A DNA stretch of 64,000 bases from Streptomyces albiflavescens (GTDB taxonomy: Bacteria > Actinomycetota > Actinomycetes > Streptomycetales > Streptomycetaceae): NCBI RefSeq assembly GCF_014645835.1, contig NZ_BMMM01000013.1, positions 150,053-214,052 of the forward strand. The letters run 5' to 3'. The first letter of the stretch is position 1; each line of letters opens with the position of its first letter. Below, in pieces: positions 51,167 through 60,661 of the stretch. The notes under the pieces were generated by a model. The model did not search any database, was not told the DNA's origin, and was given only the letters and a program-made list of their open reading frames with translations. A program made the translations under genes and the position numbers.

Positions 51167-52029
51167 CAGGAATCCCTCCCCGCGAGCCGGTCGCCGAAGT
51201 TCTCGCCGACGACGTTGAAGGCGACGACGACCAGCGTGACCGCGACCGCGGGCACGATCGCGGACAGCGGCCGGCCCTGCAGCACGGCGGCCTGACTCTG
51301 GTTGATCATCGCGCCCCAGTCGGGTGCCGGCGGCTGAACGCCAAGGCCCAGGAAGGACAGGGCGGCGAGGTCGAGCAGCGCGTAGCCGAAGTTGACCGTC
51401 GACTGGGCGAGCACGGTCGGGCCGATGTTCGGCAGCAGCCGGCGGACCGCGACGAACATCCCGGAGTGCCCCTGGACGCGGTAGGCGGCGATGTAGGGCC
51501 TGGCCTGCTCCTGCAGGGCGAGGCCGCGCACCAGCCGGGCGGTGTACGGCATGTAGGCGAGGGACATGGCGATCACCGGTGCCGTCATCCCCTTGCCGAA
51601 GACCGCCACCGCGAGGATCGCGACGAGCAGCGCGGGGAAGGCGAACACGACGTCGAGCAGGCGCCCGATCACGGTGTCGACCCAGCCGCCCCGCCAGGCC
51701 GTGAACAGGCCGACGGCGATACCCGTAGCGGTGGAGAACAGCACCACCGCGAGCGGCCCGACCAGGCTCGTACGACTCCCTTCGATCAGGGCCGAGAACG
51801 TGTCGTGCCCACCCTGGTCCGTGCCCAGCCAGTGCTCGGGGCTCGGGCCCACGAGCCCCGCACCGAGCTCGCCGTAGGTCGGATCCTGCGGCGCAAGCCA
51901 CGGCGCGAACACCGAGACCAGCACGAACAGGACCAGAAACAGCAGGCACAGGTTCTGCAACCAACCGCCGCTCAAGGCCCGCAGCCGGGCGAGGGGACCG
52001 CGCATCACGCCTGCGATCTGTGCGCTCAT
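51166..52029 (-). CDS. Oligopeptide-type ABC transporter permease (DppC-like)
   Basis: A 287-residue inner-membrane permease. It has an N-terminal helix (LCLLFLVLFVLVSVFAPWLA), the HWLGTDQGGHDTFSALIEGS segment typical of OppC/DppC, and five further helices. The ATPase-coupling EAA-type loop is around YIAAYRVQGHSGMFVAVRRL, LPNIGPTVL. It pairs with the DppB-like permease encoded just upstream, whose stop overlaps this gene's... neighbouring start region, as expected for a tightly packed importer operon. Confidence 0.93.
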   Translation of the reverse strand: MSAQIAGVMRGPLARLRALSGGWLQNLCLLFLVLFVLVSVFAPWLAPQDPTYGELGAGLVGPSPEHWLGTDQGGHDTFSALIEGSRTSLVGPLAVVLFSTATGIAVGLFTAWRGGWVDTVIGRLLDVVFAFPALLVAILAVAVFGKGMTAPVIAMSLAYMPYTARLVRGLALQEQARPYIAAYRVQGHSGMFVAVRRLLPNIGPTVLAQSTVNFGYALLDLAALSFLGLGVQPPAPDWGAMINQSQAAVLQGRPLSAIVPAVAVTLVVVAFNVVGENFGDRLAGRDS

Positions 52030-52994
52030 CGTGCGCTCCCCGCTGCGGCCACCCGCGGATCGATCAGTGGATGCACCACGTCCACCAGGGCGTTGACCAC
52101 GACGAACGCGGCCACCACGAGCAGCACGATCGCCTGCACCACCTGGAAGTCCATCTGGTTGACCGACTGCACGAGCAGCGATCCCACGCCTGACATCCCG
52201 AACGCGGTCTCCACGATCGAGGTGCTTACCAGCATTCCCGAGACGAGGAGCGCGGAGACGGTGACGATCGGTCCGAGCGCGTTGCGCAGCACATGACGCC
52301 GGATCACGGTCCAGCGTGGTGTGCCGCGGCTCACCGCGACCTCGACGTGCTCACGGCCCAGCTCCTCCAGCATGGACGAGCGGGTCACCCTTGTCACCAG
52401 CGCCATGAACGTCACCGACAGGGCCACGGCTGGAAGAACGACGTGATGCAGTCGGTCGAATACGCCGGTGCCGTTGCCGATGGTCGGGAACCAGCCGAGC
52501 CGCACCCCGAACAGCGAGCGCAACAGCAGCGCGGCGACGAAGGCGGGGGCGGCGGCGCCCACCGTCACCAGGAGCATCAGTAGGGAGTCGGTCCGCGTGC
52601 CGCGACGCAGCGCGCCGACCATGCCCGCCGCGATGCCGACCACCGCGATCAGCAGGGCCGACACCGCGATCAGCAGCAGCGTGGCCGGAAGGCGCGAGGC
52701 GAGGACCGAGCTGACGTCCTGGTGGAAGACGTACGACCGGCCGAAGTCGCCGTGCAGCACGCCGTTCAGCCAGTGCCCGTACCGGACCAGGAACGGCTGG
52801 TCGAACCCGTACTGCCGCCGGATCTCGGCGAGTTCCTCGGGGCTCGCGCTGCGGCCGCGGACCAGGAAGCTCGCCGGGTCGCCGGGCGCCAGGTACAGCG
52901 AGGAGAACACCAGGAACGAGGTGACCAGGAGGGTCGCGGCCATCCCGGCCAGTCTGTGCAGGCCGCCGAGTGCCCGCGTCGCCGCGACCGTCAT
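52026..52994 (-). CDS. Oligopeptide-type ABC transporter permease (DppB-like)
   Basis: A 322-residue permease: N-terminal helix AATLLVTSFLVFSSLYLAPG with DPASFLVRG, then ELAEIRRQYGFDQPFLVRYG and HWLNGVLHGDFGRSYVFHQD, both characteristic of OppB/DppB proteins, and six membrane helices. The coupling loop is EHVEVAVSRGTPRWTVIRRH, VLRNALGP. The ATG at 52994 overlaps the solute-binding protein stop by four bases, and its own stop overlaps the DppC-like start by four bases. Confidence 0.93.
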   Translation of the reverse strand: MTVAATRALGGLHRLAGMAATLLVTSFLVFSSLYLAPGDPASFLVRGRSASPEELAEIRRQYGFDQPFLVRYGHWLNGVLHGDFGRSYVFHQDVSSVLASRLPATLLLIAVSALLIAVVGIAAGMVGALRRGTRTDSLLMLLVTVGAAAPAFVAALLLRSLFGVRLGWFPTIGNGTGVFDRLHHVVLPAVALSVTFMALVTRVTRSSMLEELGREHVEVAVSRGTPRWTVIRRHVLRNALGPIVTVSALLVSGMLVSTSIVETAFGMSGVGSLLVQSVNQMDFQVVQAIVLLVVAAFVVVNALVDVVHPLIDPRVAAAGSAR

Positions 52995-54664
52995 CCCTTC
53001 GCCCCGATCTCGGCCGCCCACGGGTAGTACAGGTAGGCGATCGACGGCTGGACGCCGGTGATCCGGTTGCCGAGGAAGACGCTCACGGGCTGCGTGTACA
53101 GGGGCAGCCAGGGCAGTTCCCGCAGGGCGATCTGCTGCGCCTTCGCGTTGGCCTCGGCGTGCGCGGCCGGCTCGTACGTGCCGACGGCCTGCTCGACCGC
53201 CTTGTCGAAGTCCTTGTTGGACCAGCCCCCGTAGTTGGTGAACACGCCGGTCTCCAGGGAGCCGTACATGTCCAGCGGGTCGGTGATCGACGTGTACCAG
53301 AAGGTGAGGAAGAGGTCGATGCCCTTGCGGGCGGCAGGGTCGGTGAAGAGCGTCGAGTACTTCTCCGGGGAGAGGGTGTCGATCTTGGGATTGAGCCCGA
53401 TGGCCTTGGCAGCCTGGGCGACCGCCTGCGTGATGATCGTCGTCTGCGAGTCGAGCGGGCTGGTCGCGATGACGATCCGCTGACCGTGCACTCCGGCCTG
53501 CTTCGCGAGCTTCTTGGCCTTGGCCGGGTCGTACGAGTAGCGCGGTATGTCCTTGAGGAGGGCCGTGCGGGTCGCGGCGGGCACGTTGTTCCACATGTTG
53601 TCGGTGACCAGGGAGTCGGCGACCTCGCCGACCCCGCCGACGCCGGCCTTGACGATGCCCTTGCGGTCGATGGCCATGAGCAGGGCCTTGCGCACCTGGG
53701 TGTCGCCCAGCGGGCCCTTGAGATCGCCGACCACCTCGTCGGCGACGGTGGTGTTGCGGCCGAAGTAGAGCTTTCCGGCCTGGGACGAGCGGAGTTGGTC
53801 GTAGGCGTCGGCCGGGACCATCCAGCCGCCGTCCACCTCACCGCTCTGGAAGGCGTTGACGCGGGTCGTCGCATCGCTCAGGAACACGAACTTGACCTGG
53901 CGCGCCTTGGCCTTGAGCTTGGGGTTCCAGTAGCCGTCGAACTTTCTGAGCACGAGCGACTGGCCCGGGGTCCAGGACCCGAACGAGAACGGCCCGGTGC
54001 AGTTCACGCCGCCTTTGGGACTGCCGTAGTTCTTGCCCTCCTTGGCGAGGGTGGCGGCCGACTCGACGGTGCCGGGGCTGGCGGCCATCTCCTGGTTGAA
54101 GGTCGAGTCCGGCTTCTTCAGCTTGACGGTGACTTCCAGCGGCCCGGACGTGGCGATCGACTTCACGTTCCGGAACGAGTTGGCCCAGGCGCTGCCCACG
54201 GCGGGGTCGAGGTGGCGGCGCAGCGAGGCGACGACGTCCTGCGCGGTGAGCACCGTTCCGTCGTGGAAGCGCACCTGCGGGCGGATCTTGTAGACCCAGG
54301 TCGTGGGCGTCGGATTGCTGTACGAGGACGCCAGGTTCGGCGACATCGTCAGGTCCGGATTCCAGCGCAGCAGGCTCTCGCAGACGTTGGAGAGGATCTG
54401 GTTCGGCGGGTAGTCGAACGCGTAGGCGTAGTCGATCGAGGTCGGCTCGGCGTAGATCGACCACGTGAAGGAGCCGATGTTGCCCGCGGCGGCGGGCGTC
54501 CGGTCCGTGAGCTTGTACGCGGCGCTCCTGCTGCTGCCCTCGTCGGGGTGCGCCGTGCCGCTGCACGCACTGGTGATGAGGACCGCGGCCGCCGCGAGGA
54601 GGGTCCCCACCGTGCGGCGCAGCGGTGGTGTCCGTCGTCTCGATCTTGCGCTGTCTGAGGGCAT
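52991..54664 (-). CDS. Extracellular solute-binding lipoprotein of peptide-type ABC importer
   Basis: A 557-residue family 5 solute-binding protein. A basic N-terminus (RSRRRTPPLRR) and hydrophobic stretch end at a likely lipidated cysteine (LITSACSG). Family signatures are SIYAEPTSIDYAYAFDYPPN, VCESLLRWNPDLTMSPNLAS, VRFHDGTVLTAQDVVASLRR, VNCTGPFSFGSWTPGQSLVL and VRKALLMAIDRKGIVKAG. It captures the substrate, probably a peptide or amide-containing compound, for the following two permeases and two ATPases. GGAGA precedes the ATG. Confidence 0.94.
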   Translation of the reverse strand: MPSDSARSRRRTPPLRRTVGTLLAAAAVLITSACSGTAHPDEGSSRSAAYKLTDRTPAAAGNIGSFTWSIYAEPTSIDYAYAFDYPPNQILSNVCESLLRWNPDLTMSPNLASSYSNPTPTTWVYKIRPQVRFHDGTVLTAQDVVASLRRHLDPAVGSAWANSFRNVKSIATSGPLEVTVKLKKPDSTFNQEMAASPGTVESAATLAKEGKNYGSPKGGVNCTGPFSFGSWTPGQSLVLRKFDGYWNPKLKAKARQVKFVFLSDATTRVNAFQSGEVDGGWMVPADAYDQLRSSQAGKLYFGRNTTVADEVVGDLKGPLGDTQVRKALLMAIDRKGIVKAGVGGVGEVADSLVTDNMWNNVPAATRTALLKDIPRYSYDPAKAKKLAKQAGVHGQRIVIATSPLDSQTTIITQAVAQAAKAIGLNPKIDTLSPEKYSTLFTDPAARKGIDLFLTFWYTSITDPLDMYGSLETGVFTNYGGWSNKDFDKAVEQAVGTYEPAAHAEANAKAQQIALRELPWLPLYTQPVSVFLGNRITGVQPSIAYLYYPWAAEIGAKG

Positions 54665-54711
54665 CGTCTGTCTCCGTCCAGGATTGGCTCGGCGAAGTAA
54701 GGGGGGATACG

Positions 54712-56382
54712 TCAGTCGTTCGCGGTGAAGACGAGCCGGCCCTCGACATAGGTCCGACGCACCCGGACGTCGGCGATCTCCTGGGAGGGGTGCGTGAACG
54801 GGTCGCGATCGAGGACGACGAGATCCGCGTACTTGCCCTCCTCGACGGTGCCGGTCACGTCGTCGAGGTGGTTCACCCAGGCGCTGCCCGCGGTGTACGC
54901 GGTCAGCGCCTCGGCCAGGGTCAGGGCCTGCTCGGGGAAGAACGGCGGGTACGCCGCGCCGGATGCCTCCGCCAGGGGTACGGCGCGGTTGACCGCGACA
55001 TGGATGCCCCACAGCGGGTTGGGGCTGCTCACCGACCAGTCGCTGCCCGCGACCAGGCGGGCCCCGGCGCGTCGCAGATCCCCGAACGGGTATTGCAGAG
55101 CGGCCCGTTCGGGGCCCAGGAACGGGATCGTCAGCTCATCCATCTGCGGTTCGTGCGCGGCCCACAGCGCCTGGATGTTCGCGGCCACGTCCAGGCTCGC
55201 GAAGCGTCCGATGTCGTCGGGATGGACGACCTGGAGATGGGCCATGTGGTGCCGGTTGTCATTGACGCCATTGACGGCGAGGGCCGCGGCGAGCGCGTCG
55301 AGGGCCTCGCGGACGGCGCGGTCACCGAGCGCGTGGAAGTGGACTTGGAAGCCGGAGCGGTCGAGCGCGCACACCGCCTCGGTGAGCAGGGCGGGTTCGA
55401 CGAAACTGAGCCCGGCGTTGGCGGTGGGGCAGCCACAGCCGTCGAGGTAGGGCTCCAGCATTCCGGCGGTGAAGTTCTCCGCGACCCCGTCCTGCATGAT
55501 CTTCACGCTGGTGGCGTTGAAGCGGCCCACCTGTCCGGTGCGGCGGCGCTCCTCCAGTTCGGGAAGCTGTTCCAGGCCGCGTTCGCGGTCCCACCACAGG
55601 GCGCCGACGACGCGGGCGAGCAGTGAGCCTTCACGCGCCGCGCGCAGGTAGATGTCGAAGTTGTCGGGGTTGCCGGGGAAGGCGCCGATCATGGCGTCCT
55701 GCCAGCCGGTCACCCCGAGCGAGAAGAGGTACTCCTGTGCGGCGAGCAGTCCGGCGTACGCCTCGTCCTGTGTCGCGAGCGGCACATGACGGGCCACCAG
55801 TTCCACGGCGCCCTCGTGCAGGGTGCCGGCCGGGGCGCCGTCCGCCTCCCGTTCGATCCGCCCGTCCACGGGGTCGGGGGTGTGACGGTCGACCCCCGCG
55901 ATCTCCAGCGCGCGGGTGTTGGCCCAGGCGCCGTGGCCGTCCCGGTTGGTGAGCATGACGGGCCGGTCCGGCACCACCGCGTCGAGCATGCCGCGCGTAG
56001 GCGTACCCCCGGGGAAGCTGTCCATCGACCAGCCGCCGCCGCGGATCCAGGCCGCATCCGGATGCTCCTTGGCGTACTGGGCCACCACCGCGAGACAGCC
56101 CTCGGCCGTGCTCTGCTCACTCAGGTCGCAGCCGAGCATCAAGGCTCCGGCCACCACGGGATGGACATGGGCGTCCTGGAACCCGGGGATGAGCAGCCCG
56201 CCCTCCAGGTCGACGACCTCCGTGGCGGCTCCGACGAGCGACCGCACCGTGCTCGCGTCGGCGACGGCGAGAATCCGGCCGCCCCCGACGGCGACGGCGG
56301 CGTCCACCGGGGCGGACCCGGCTCCGGTGAAGACTCGGCCACCCACGAAAACGGTGTCGACCCGTTGGCTGATGTGCGTCAT
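54712..56382 (-). CDS. Amidohydrolase (YtcJ-like, amidohydrolase family 3)
   Basis: A 556-residue metal-dependent hydrolase: DTVFVGGRVFTGAGSAPVDA, GGLLIPGFQDAHVHPV (HxH metal ligands), SVKIMQDGVAENFTAGMLEP (Lys-containing strand), FQVHFHALGDRAVREALDAL, RHHMAHLQVVHPDD, LVAGSDWSVSSPNPLWGIH (final Asp) and KYADLVVLDRDPFTHPSQEI. YtcJ-type enzymes cleave amide or related bonds; the substrate is unknown. The ATG at 56382 follows GGAGGA. It is the first gene of a six-gene operon with the peptide-type importer, 47 bases ahead of the binding protein gene, so it probably processes the imported compound. Confidence 0.92.
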   Translation of the reverse strand: MTHISQRVDTVFVGGRVFTGAGSAPVDAAVAVGGGRILAVADASTVRSLVGAATEVVDLEGGLLIPGFQDAHVHPVVAGALMLGCDLSEQSTAEGCLAVVAQYAKEHPDAAWIRGGGWSMDSFPGGTPTRGMLDAVVPDRPVMLTNRDGHGAWANTRALEIAGVDRHTPDPVDGRIEREADGAPAGTLHEGAVELVARHVPLATQDEAYAGLLAAQEYLFSLGVTGWQDAMIGAFPGNPDNFDIYLRAAREGSLLARVVGALWWDRERGLEQLPELEERRRTGQVGRFNATSVKIMQDGVAENFTAGMLEPYLDGCGCPTANAGLSFVEPALLTEAVCALDRSGFQVHFHALGDRAVREALDALAAALAVNGVNDNRHHMAHLQVVHPDDIGRFASLDVAANIQALWAAHEPQMDELTIPFLGPERAALQYPFGDLRRAGARLVAGSDWSVSSPNPLWGIHVAVNRAVPLAEASGAAYPPFFPEQALTLAEALTAYTAGSAWVNHLDDVTGTVEEGKYADLVVLDRDPFTHPSQEIADVRVRRTYVEGRLVFTAND

Positions 56383-56445
56383 CAACGCATCCTCCGGCTC
56401 GGCGGGCGGACCCGCTGGCTTGTTGTTGAGGAGGAGTGAACGGCA

Positions 56446-56474
56446 GCGCAACGTTGTTGTCAACGATGTTGCGC
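56446..56474. promoter_or_regulatory. Palindromic operator between amidohydrolase and TetR genes
   Basis: GCGCAAC (56446-56452) and GTTGCGC (56468-56474) flank an inner pair GTTG/CAAC, giving a 29-base imperfect palindrome. It lies between the divergent starts at 56382 and 56509 and is the obvious site for the TetR protein to repress both sides. Confidence 0.7.
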
Positions 56475-56508
56475 AATCTCGCTTTCCGATCGATACACTG
56501 GCTGCACC

Positions 56509-57204
56509 ATGCCGAAATCACCCGCAACCACAGTCCGCAGCAAGCGCGCAGGCAGTCAGCTCACGCCCGACGCGATCATCGACGCGAGCCTGCGCATCGC
56601 GGCCCGCGGAAGCGAGGACGCCTTCACCGTCCGACGCCTGGGCGAGGAGCTCGGGGCGGACCCGACCGCGATCTACCGGCACTTTCGAGACAAGGACGAG
56701 CTGCTGCTGTCGGTCGCGGACCGCACGCTCGCCGAGGTGCTCGACAGCATCCCGGAAGGCCTCGACTGGAAGGACCGCATCCGGGCACTCGCCGCCGGAT
56801 CACTGGCGGTCGCCCTCAAATATCCGGTGGTGGCCTCGGCCATGGCGAGCCGGACCACGCGGCGGGCCAACGAGTTCCGGGTCGTCGAACTCATCCTCGG
56901 CGCTGTCATGGAGGCCGGACTCGAGGGCGCCGAGGCGGCCGTCCACTACCGCATGGTCGGAGACTCGCTCCTCGCCTACGTCGGTCAGCAGGCCGCGTAT
57001 CTGCTGTTCGACCCGGACGCCCGCGCGGGCGACGAGTCCTCCTGGAGCCGCGAGTACCGCCTGGTCGACCCGCAGGGTTTCCCGAACATCACCCGCCTGA
57101 GTGCCGAACTCCCCGAGGTGACGGACGAGCAGATCTTCACGACCACGGTCGAGGCGCTGATCTCGGCGATCGAGAAGCGGGCCGAGACCCTGCGGGGGGC
57201 CTAG
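56509..57204 (+). CDS. TetR-family transcriptional regulator
   Basis: A 231-residue regulator. Helix-turn-helix: LTPDAIIDASLRIAARGSED, then FTVRRLGEELGADPTAIYRHFRDKDELL. The C-terminal TetR_C domain (DRIRALAAGSLAVALKYPVV, YRMVGDSLLAYVGQQAAYLL) would bind the inducer, plausibly the transported substrate or its breakdown product. It faces the amidohydrolase-importer operon across a 126-base region with a palindrome. Confidence 0.92.
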   Translation: MPKSPATTVRSKRAGSQLTPDAIIDASLRIAARGSEDAFTVRRLGEELGADPTAIYRHFRDKDELLLSVADRTLAEVLDSIPEGLDWKDRIRALAAGSLAVALKYPVVASAMASRTTRRANEFRVVELILGAVMEAGLEGAEAAVHYRMVGDSLLAYVGQQAAYLLFDPDARAGDESSWSREYRLVDPQGFPNITRLSAELPEVTDEQIFTTTVEALISAIEKRAETLRGA

Positions 57205-57295
57205 TACTCCAGTCAGGGTGGTCTTGGCCCGGCTCCCCCCAACTGGAGCGGGGCGAGGTCACCGCGGTTCGTCGCTCGCACGGGGGCGGCCGCCG

Positions 57296-58330
57296 TCAGA
57301 CAAAGATGACGTGGGAGGCGGCCGGGACAGCCACTGAGCCCGCACGGTGGGGGATGCCTGTTGTGGGGGCGATGTCGAACCATGTGACATCGCCCGAGCG
57401 CTCGTTCGCGACATACAGGCGGGTGCCCGACGGGTGCAGTGCCAGGTCGCGTGGCCAGTGGCCCCCGCACGGAACCGACGCGACCACCTCCGCCTTCTCG
57501 CCGGTCTCGTCGAGTGCGAGTACGACGATGGTGTCGGGGCCGCGTACCGCCACCCACACATGCCGGCCGTCGTGTGAGACGACCGGGGCCGACGGGGAGA
57601 CGGGGCCGTTGACACCGTCCGGGAACAGCTGAGTTTCCCCAGCCGGCTCGAGCACACCGGCCGCAGCGTCCCAGCGGCACACGGTCACGGTGGGGCGGAG
57701 TTCGCCGAGCACATAGGCGTGGCGTCCGGCCGGGTGGAAGGCAAGGTGTCGTGGTCCGGTGCCGGGCGGCAGCGCGGTCTCCCTGTGCAGTGTGAGTTCT
57801 CCCGCCTCTGCGCCCAGGGAGTAGGACCGCACCGAGTCGGTGCCGAGGTCGACGGCGAGTGCCCAGCGTCCTGACGGGTCGGCAAGCACTTGGTGGGTGT
57901 GCGCGGCGAGCTGGCGGTCAGGGTGTGGTCCTGTGCCCTCGTGGCGTAGCACGCTGCTTGGGGGTTGTGGGGTGCCGTCGGCGGCGAGCGGCAGAACGGT
58001 GACGCTGCCGGAGCCGTAGTTGGCGGTCAGCAGATGGCCGTGGGCGATCGCGAGATGTGTTGGCTCATCTCCGCGCACCGCCACAGGTGAGCAGATCGGG
58101 CGGGGGTTTGGACCGGTGATGTCGTAGGCGGCCACCGCCCCCGGTGCCGTTTCGGATACGGCGTACAGAACCGGGCCGGCCTGAGTGTGGTGTACGGCGA
58201 GATACGACGGGTCGGCGACGCCACCGATGGCGCCGGTCACGGTCAGCGCTCCGGTGTTGGGATCCACGTCGGCCACGACAATCCCACGCCCGCCTGCCGA
58301 GGTGAAGGAGCCGATGAAGGCTCGCCTCAT
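57296..58330 (-). CDS. Lactonase family beta-propeller protein (6-phosphogluconolactonase-like)
   Basis: A 344-residue seven-bladed-propeller protein: FIGSFTSAGGRGIVVADVDP, GGVADPSYLAVHHTQAGPVL, EPTHLAIAHGHLLTANYGSG, HQVLADPSGRWALAVDLGTD, GTGPRHLAFHPAGRHAYVLG and GHWPRDLALHPSGTRLYVAN. This repeated pattern is the YbhE/Pgl lactonase family. Hydrolysis of 6-phosphogluconolactone is plausible, more so as a G6PDH-like gene lies 4 kb away, but related proteins act on other lactones. The ATG at 58330 has AAGGG close by; a GTG slightly upstream is possible. It is divergent from the universal stress protein gene. Confidence 0.85.
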   Translation of the reverse strand: MRRAFIGSFTSAGGRGIVVADVDPNTGALTVTGAIGGVADPSYLAVHHTQAGPVLYAVSETAPGAVAAYDITGPNPRPICSPVAVRGDEPTHLAIAHGHLLTANYGSGSVTVLPLAADGTPQPPSSVLRHEGTGPHPDRQLAAHTHQVLADPSGRWALAVDLGTDSVRSYSLGAEAGELTLHRETALPPGTGPRHLAFHPAGRHAYVLGELRPTVTVCRWDAAAGVLEPAGETQLFPDGVNGPVSPSAPVVSHDGRHVWVAVRGPDTIVVLALDETGEKAEVVASVPCGGHWPRDLALHPSGTRLYVANERSGDVTWFDIAPTTGIPHRAGSVAVPAASHVIFV

Positions 58331-58539
58331 GCCCTTGTCATCCACAGCGTCCTCCGCCCTGGCCGCACGCGGGGCGACGCTAGCAGGCGGTCTCGTCGCG
58401 GCTGTGCCCGGCGACGCGGGCACCGTCACGAGTTCAGCAGTGTGGCGGTAGGTGCCCTGGGCTGCCCGCCCGGTCCTGTGGCAGTGACGTGTCGCCGGGG
58501 TCAGGCTGGGAGTAAGAGGGCGAGTCAATTACGGGAGGC

Positions 58540-59418
58540 ATGGTGGGCAACCTGGTCGTCGTGGGAGTGGATGGCTCGCCGTCCGGTCTCGCAGCCGTGG
58601 AGGCGGCGGCTCGGGAAGCCCGATGGCGTCGTGCGGAGCTTCGGGTGGTGCATGCCATCTGGCCAGTCATCACGCCCGGGCATGTGCCGATGGCCGCTGC
58701 GCCGTTCGGCCCACCCGAAGGCGTGCTGCCGGAAGCGGTGGAGCGCCTGGTGACTGAGGCGCTGCACCGTGCCGGCAACGTGGCACCTCAGGTGGAGGCC
58801 ACCCATGAGGTGGTGGCCGGTGAGGCGTTGACGGTGCTGGAGCATCAGTCGCGCGATGCGGATCTGGTGGTCGTCGGATCCCGGGGCAGGGGAGGCTTCG
58901 TCGGGATGCTGCTGGGATCGACGGCGGTGTACCTGACTGCCCACGGCCAGTGTCCGGTGATGGTGGTGCGGGAGCAATCGGATGCCACCGGACCGATCGT
59001 GCTGGGCGTCGACGGGTCGCGGGCGGGCGAGAAGGCGGTCGACTTCGCGTTCGCCGAGGCCGCGCTGCGTGGGGCTGAAATCGTCGCCCTGCATGCGTGG
59101 ACCCCGGACAATGTTCCCCTGCCTCCGCCGCAATTGCCGGACGCGCACCGGCCGGGCACGGTCGCCGAGGGCGAGGAGCGTCTGCTGGCCCAGGCGCTCG
59201 CGGGTCGTCAGCAGAAGTATCCGGACGTGTCCGTCAGGCATGAACTGGTGCACGGTGTGCCCCACGAGGCATTGATCGAGGCGAGCGGGACCGCCCAGCT
59301 CATGGTCGTCGGGGCCAGGGGAAGGGGCGGCTTCACCGGGTTGCTCCTGGGATCGGTCAGCCAGGCTCTGCTGCATCACGCTCACTGTCCAGTCACCGTC
59401 GTCCGTGGCAAGGAGTGA
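58540..59418 (+). CDS. Tandem-domain universal stress protein
   Basis: A 292-residue protein with two UspA domains. Each has the ATP-binding pattern: VVVGVDGSPSGLAAVEAAAR with VVGSRGRGGFVGMLLGST, and VLGVDGSRAGEKAVDFAFAE with VVGARGRGGFTGLLLGSV. Tandem Usps in actinobacteria are induced in hypoxia, dormancy or nutrient stress and bind ATP. GGGAGG precedes the ATG. It heads a rightward set with an alcohol dehydrogenase and the GH15/G6PDH pair, suggesting shared stress control. Confidence 0.93.
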   Translation: MVGNLVVVGVDGSPSGLAAVEAAAREARWRRAELRVVHAIWPVITPGHVPMAAAPFGPPEGVLPEAVERLVTEALHRAGNVAPQVEATHEVVAGEALTVLEHQSRDADLVVVGSRGRGGFVGMLLGSTAVYLTAHGQCPVMVVREQSDATGPIVLGVDGSRAGEKAVDFAFAEAALRGAEIVALHAWTPDNVPLPPPQLPDAHRPGTVAEGEERLLAQALAGRQQKYPDVSVRHELVHGVPHEALIEASGTAQLMVVGARGRGGFTGLLLGSVSQALLHHAHCPVTVVRGKE

Positions 59419-59560
59419 CGCGTTTTCACTGAAACGGCGGATCGCCGAAGCGGCCGGATCGCGACCCGGTTCGGCCGCTGAGAGCGTGGGGGCAAGGTCT
59501 GTGCGGTGAGCCATCGCCGCCGTTTCGATGGCGGGGCGCCTGGCAGGAGGGATGCAGCAG

Positions 59561-60610
59561 TTGAAGACATTTGTGATGAAGGAGATCGGGCGTGTGGGCT
59601 TCTTGGAGAAGCCTGTTCCGCAGCCGGGTCCGGGCGACGCGGTCGTGCAGACGACCAGGGCCCTGATCTGCACCTCGGACTCCCACACGGTCCAGGGTGG
59701 CATTGGTCCGCGGGAGAACCTGACGCTGGGCCACGAGGCGGTCGGCATCGTGCACGCAGTGGGCAGCGAGGTGAAGGACTTCCGGCCCGGCGACCGTGTG
59801 CTGGTCGGCGCCATCACCCCTGACTGGGGTGACCTGGCCTCTCAGAACGGGTACCCGTCGCAGTCCGGTGGCCCGCTCGGCGGCTTCAAGTTCGCGAATT
59901 CCAAGGACGGCGTCTTCGCGGATTACTTCCACGTGAATGACGCCGACGCCAATCTCGCGAAGATCCCTGATGGCATTTCTGACGAGGCGGCGGTCTACTG
60001 CGCGGACATGCTGTCGACCGGATTCATGGGAGCGGAGAAGGGCAACATTCCGGTCGGCGGAACCGTGGCCGTGCTGGCGCAGGGGCCGGTGGGCCTGATG
60101 GCGACCGTAGGAGCGCGGCTCCGCGGCGCCGGGCTCGTCATCGGGGTCGAATCGGTCCCCGACCGGCAGAAGCTCGCGCGCACCTACGGCGCGGACGAGA
60201 TCGTGGATTTCACCAGCGAGGATGTCGCCGAGCGGATCCATGAACTGACGCAGGGCCAGGGAGTCGACACCGCCATCGAGGCACTCGGCGCGGACGTGAC
60301 GTTCCAGACCGCAGTCAGGATCACCAAGCCTGGAGGCACGATCTCCAACATCGGTTATTTCGGCGAGGGGGAGTTCGTACGCATTCCCCGCGTCGCATGG
60401 GGCGTCGGCATGGCCGACAAGACGATCGCCACCGGCCTGTGCCCCGGAGGCAGGCTGCGCATGGAGCGGCTGCTGAGGGTGCTCGAGACCAAGCGCGTCG
60501 ACCCCTCGCACATGACGACCCATGAGTTCGGCTTCGACGACATGGAGCGTGCCTTCGAGGTGGCGGACAAGAAGCTCGAGGACGTCGTCAAGGTAATGAT
60601 CACCTTCTAG
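59561..60610 (+). CDS. Zinc-dependent alcohol dehydrogenase (isopropanol-dehydrogenase-like)
   Basis: A 349-residue medium-chain dehydrogenase. The start is best read as TTG at 59561, ten bases after AGGAGG, giving MKTFVMKEIGRVGF; an ATG at 59552 would sit against the ribosome site. Catalytic zinc ligands are Cys37 (ALICTSDSHT), His58-Glu59 (LGHEAVG) and the Asp in YCADMLSTG, the set seen in NADP-linked secondary alcohol dehydrogenases. GAITPDWGDLASQNGYPSQS and KDGVFADYFHVND also fit that group. It lacks the structural zinc cysteine lobe. The cofactor loop is VLAQGPVGLMA. Confidence 0.9.
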   Translation: MKTFVMKEIGRVGFLEKPVPQPGPGDAVVQTTRALICTSDSHTVQGGIGPRENLTLGHEAVGIVHAVGSEVKDFRPGDRVLVGAITPDWGDLASQNGYPSQSGGPLGGFKFANSKDGVFADYFHVNDADANLAKIPDGISDEAAVYCADMLSTGFMGAEKGNIPVGGTVAVLAQGPVGLMATVGARLRGAGLVIGVESVPDRQKLARTYGADEIVDFTSEDVAERIHELTQGQGVDTAIEALGADVTFQTAVRITKPGGTISNIGYFGEGEFVRIPRVAWGVGMADKTIATGLCPGGRLRMERLLRVLETKRVDPSHMTTHEFGFDDMERAFEVADKKLEDVVKVMITF

Positions 60611-60661
60611 ACGCGATCATGCGGCCGCACGGTTGATTCGGCCCCGCGGAAGAGAGACGGC

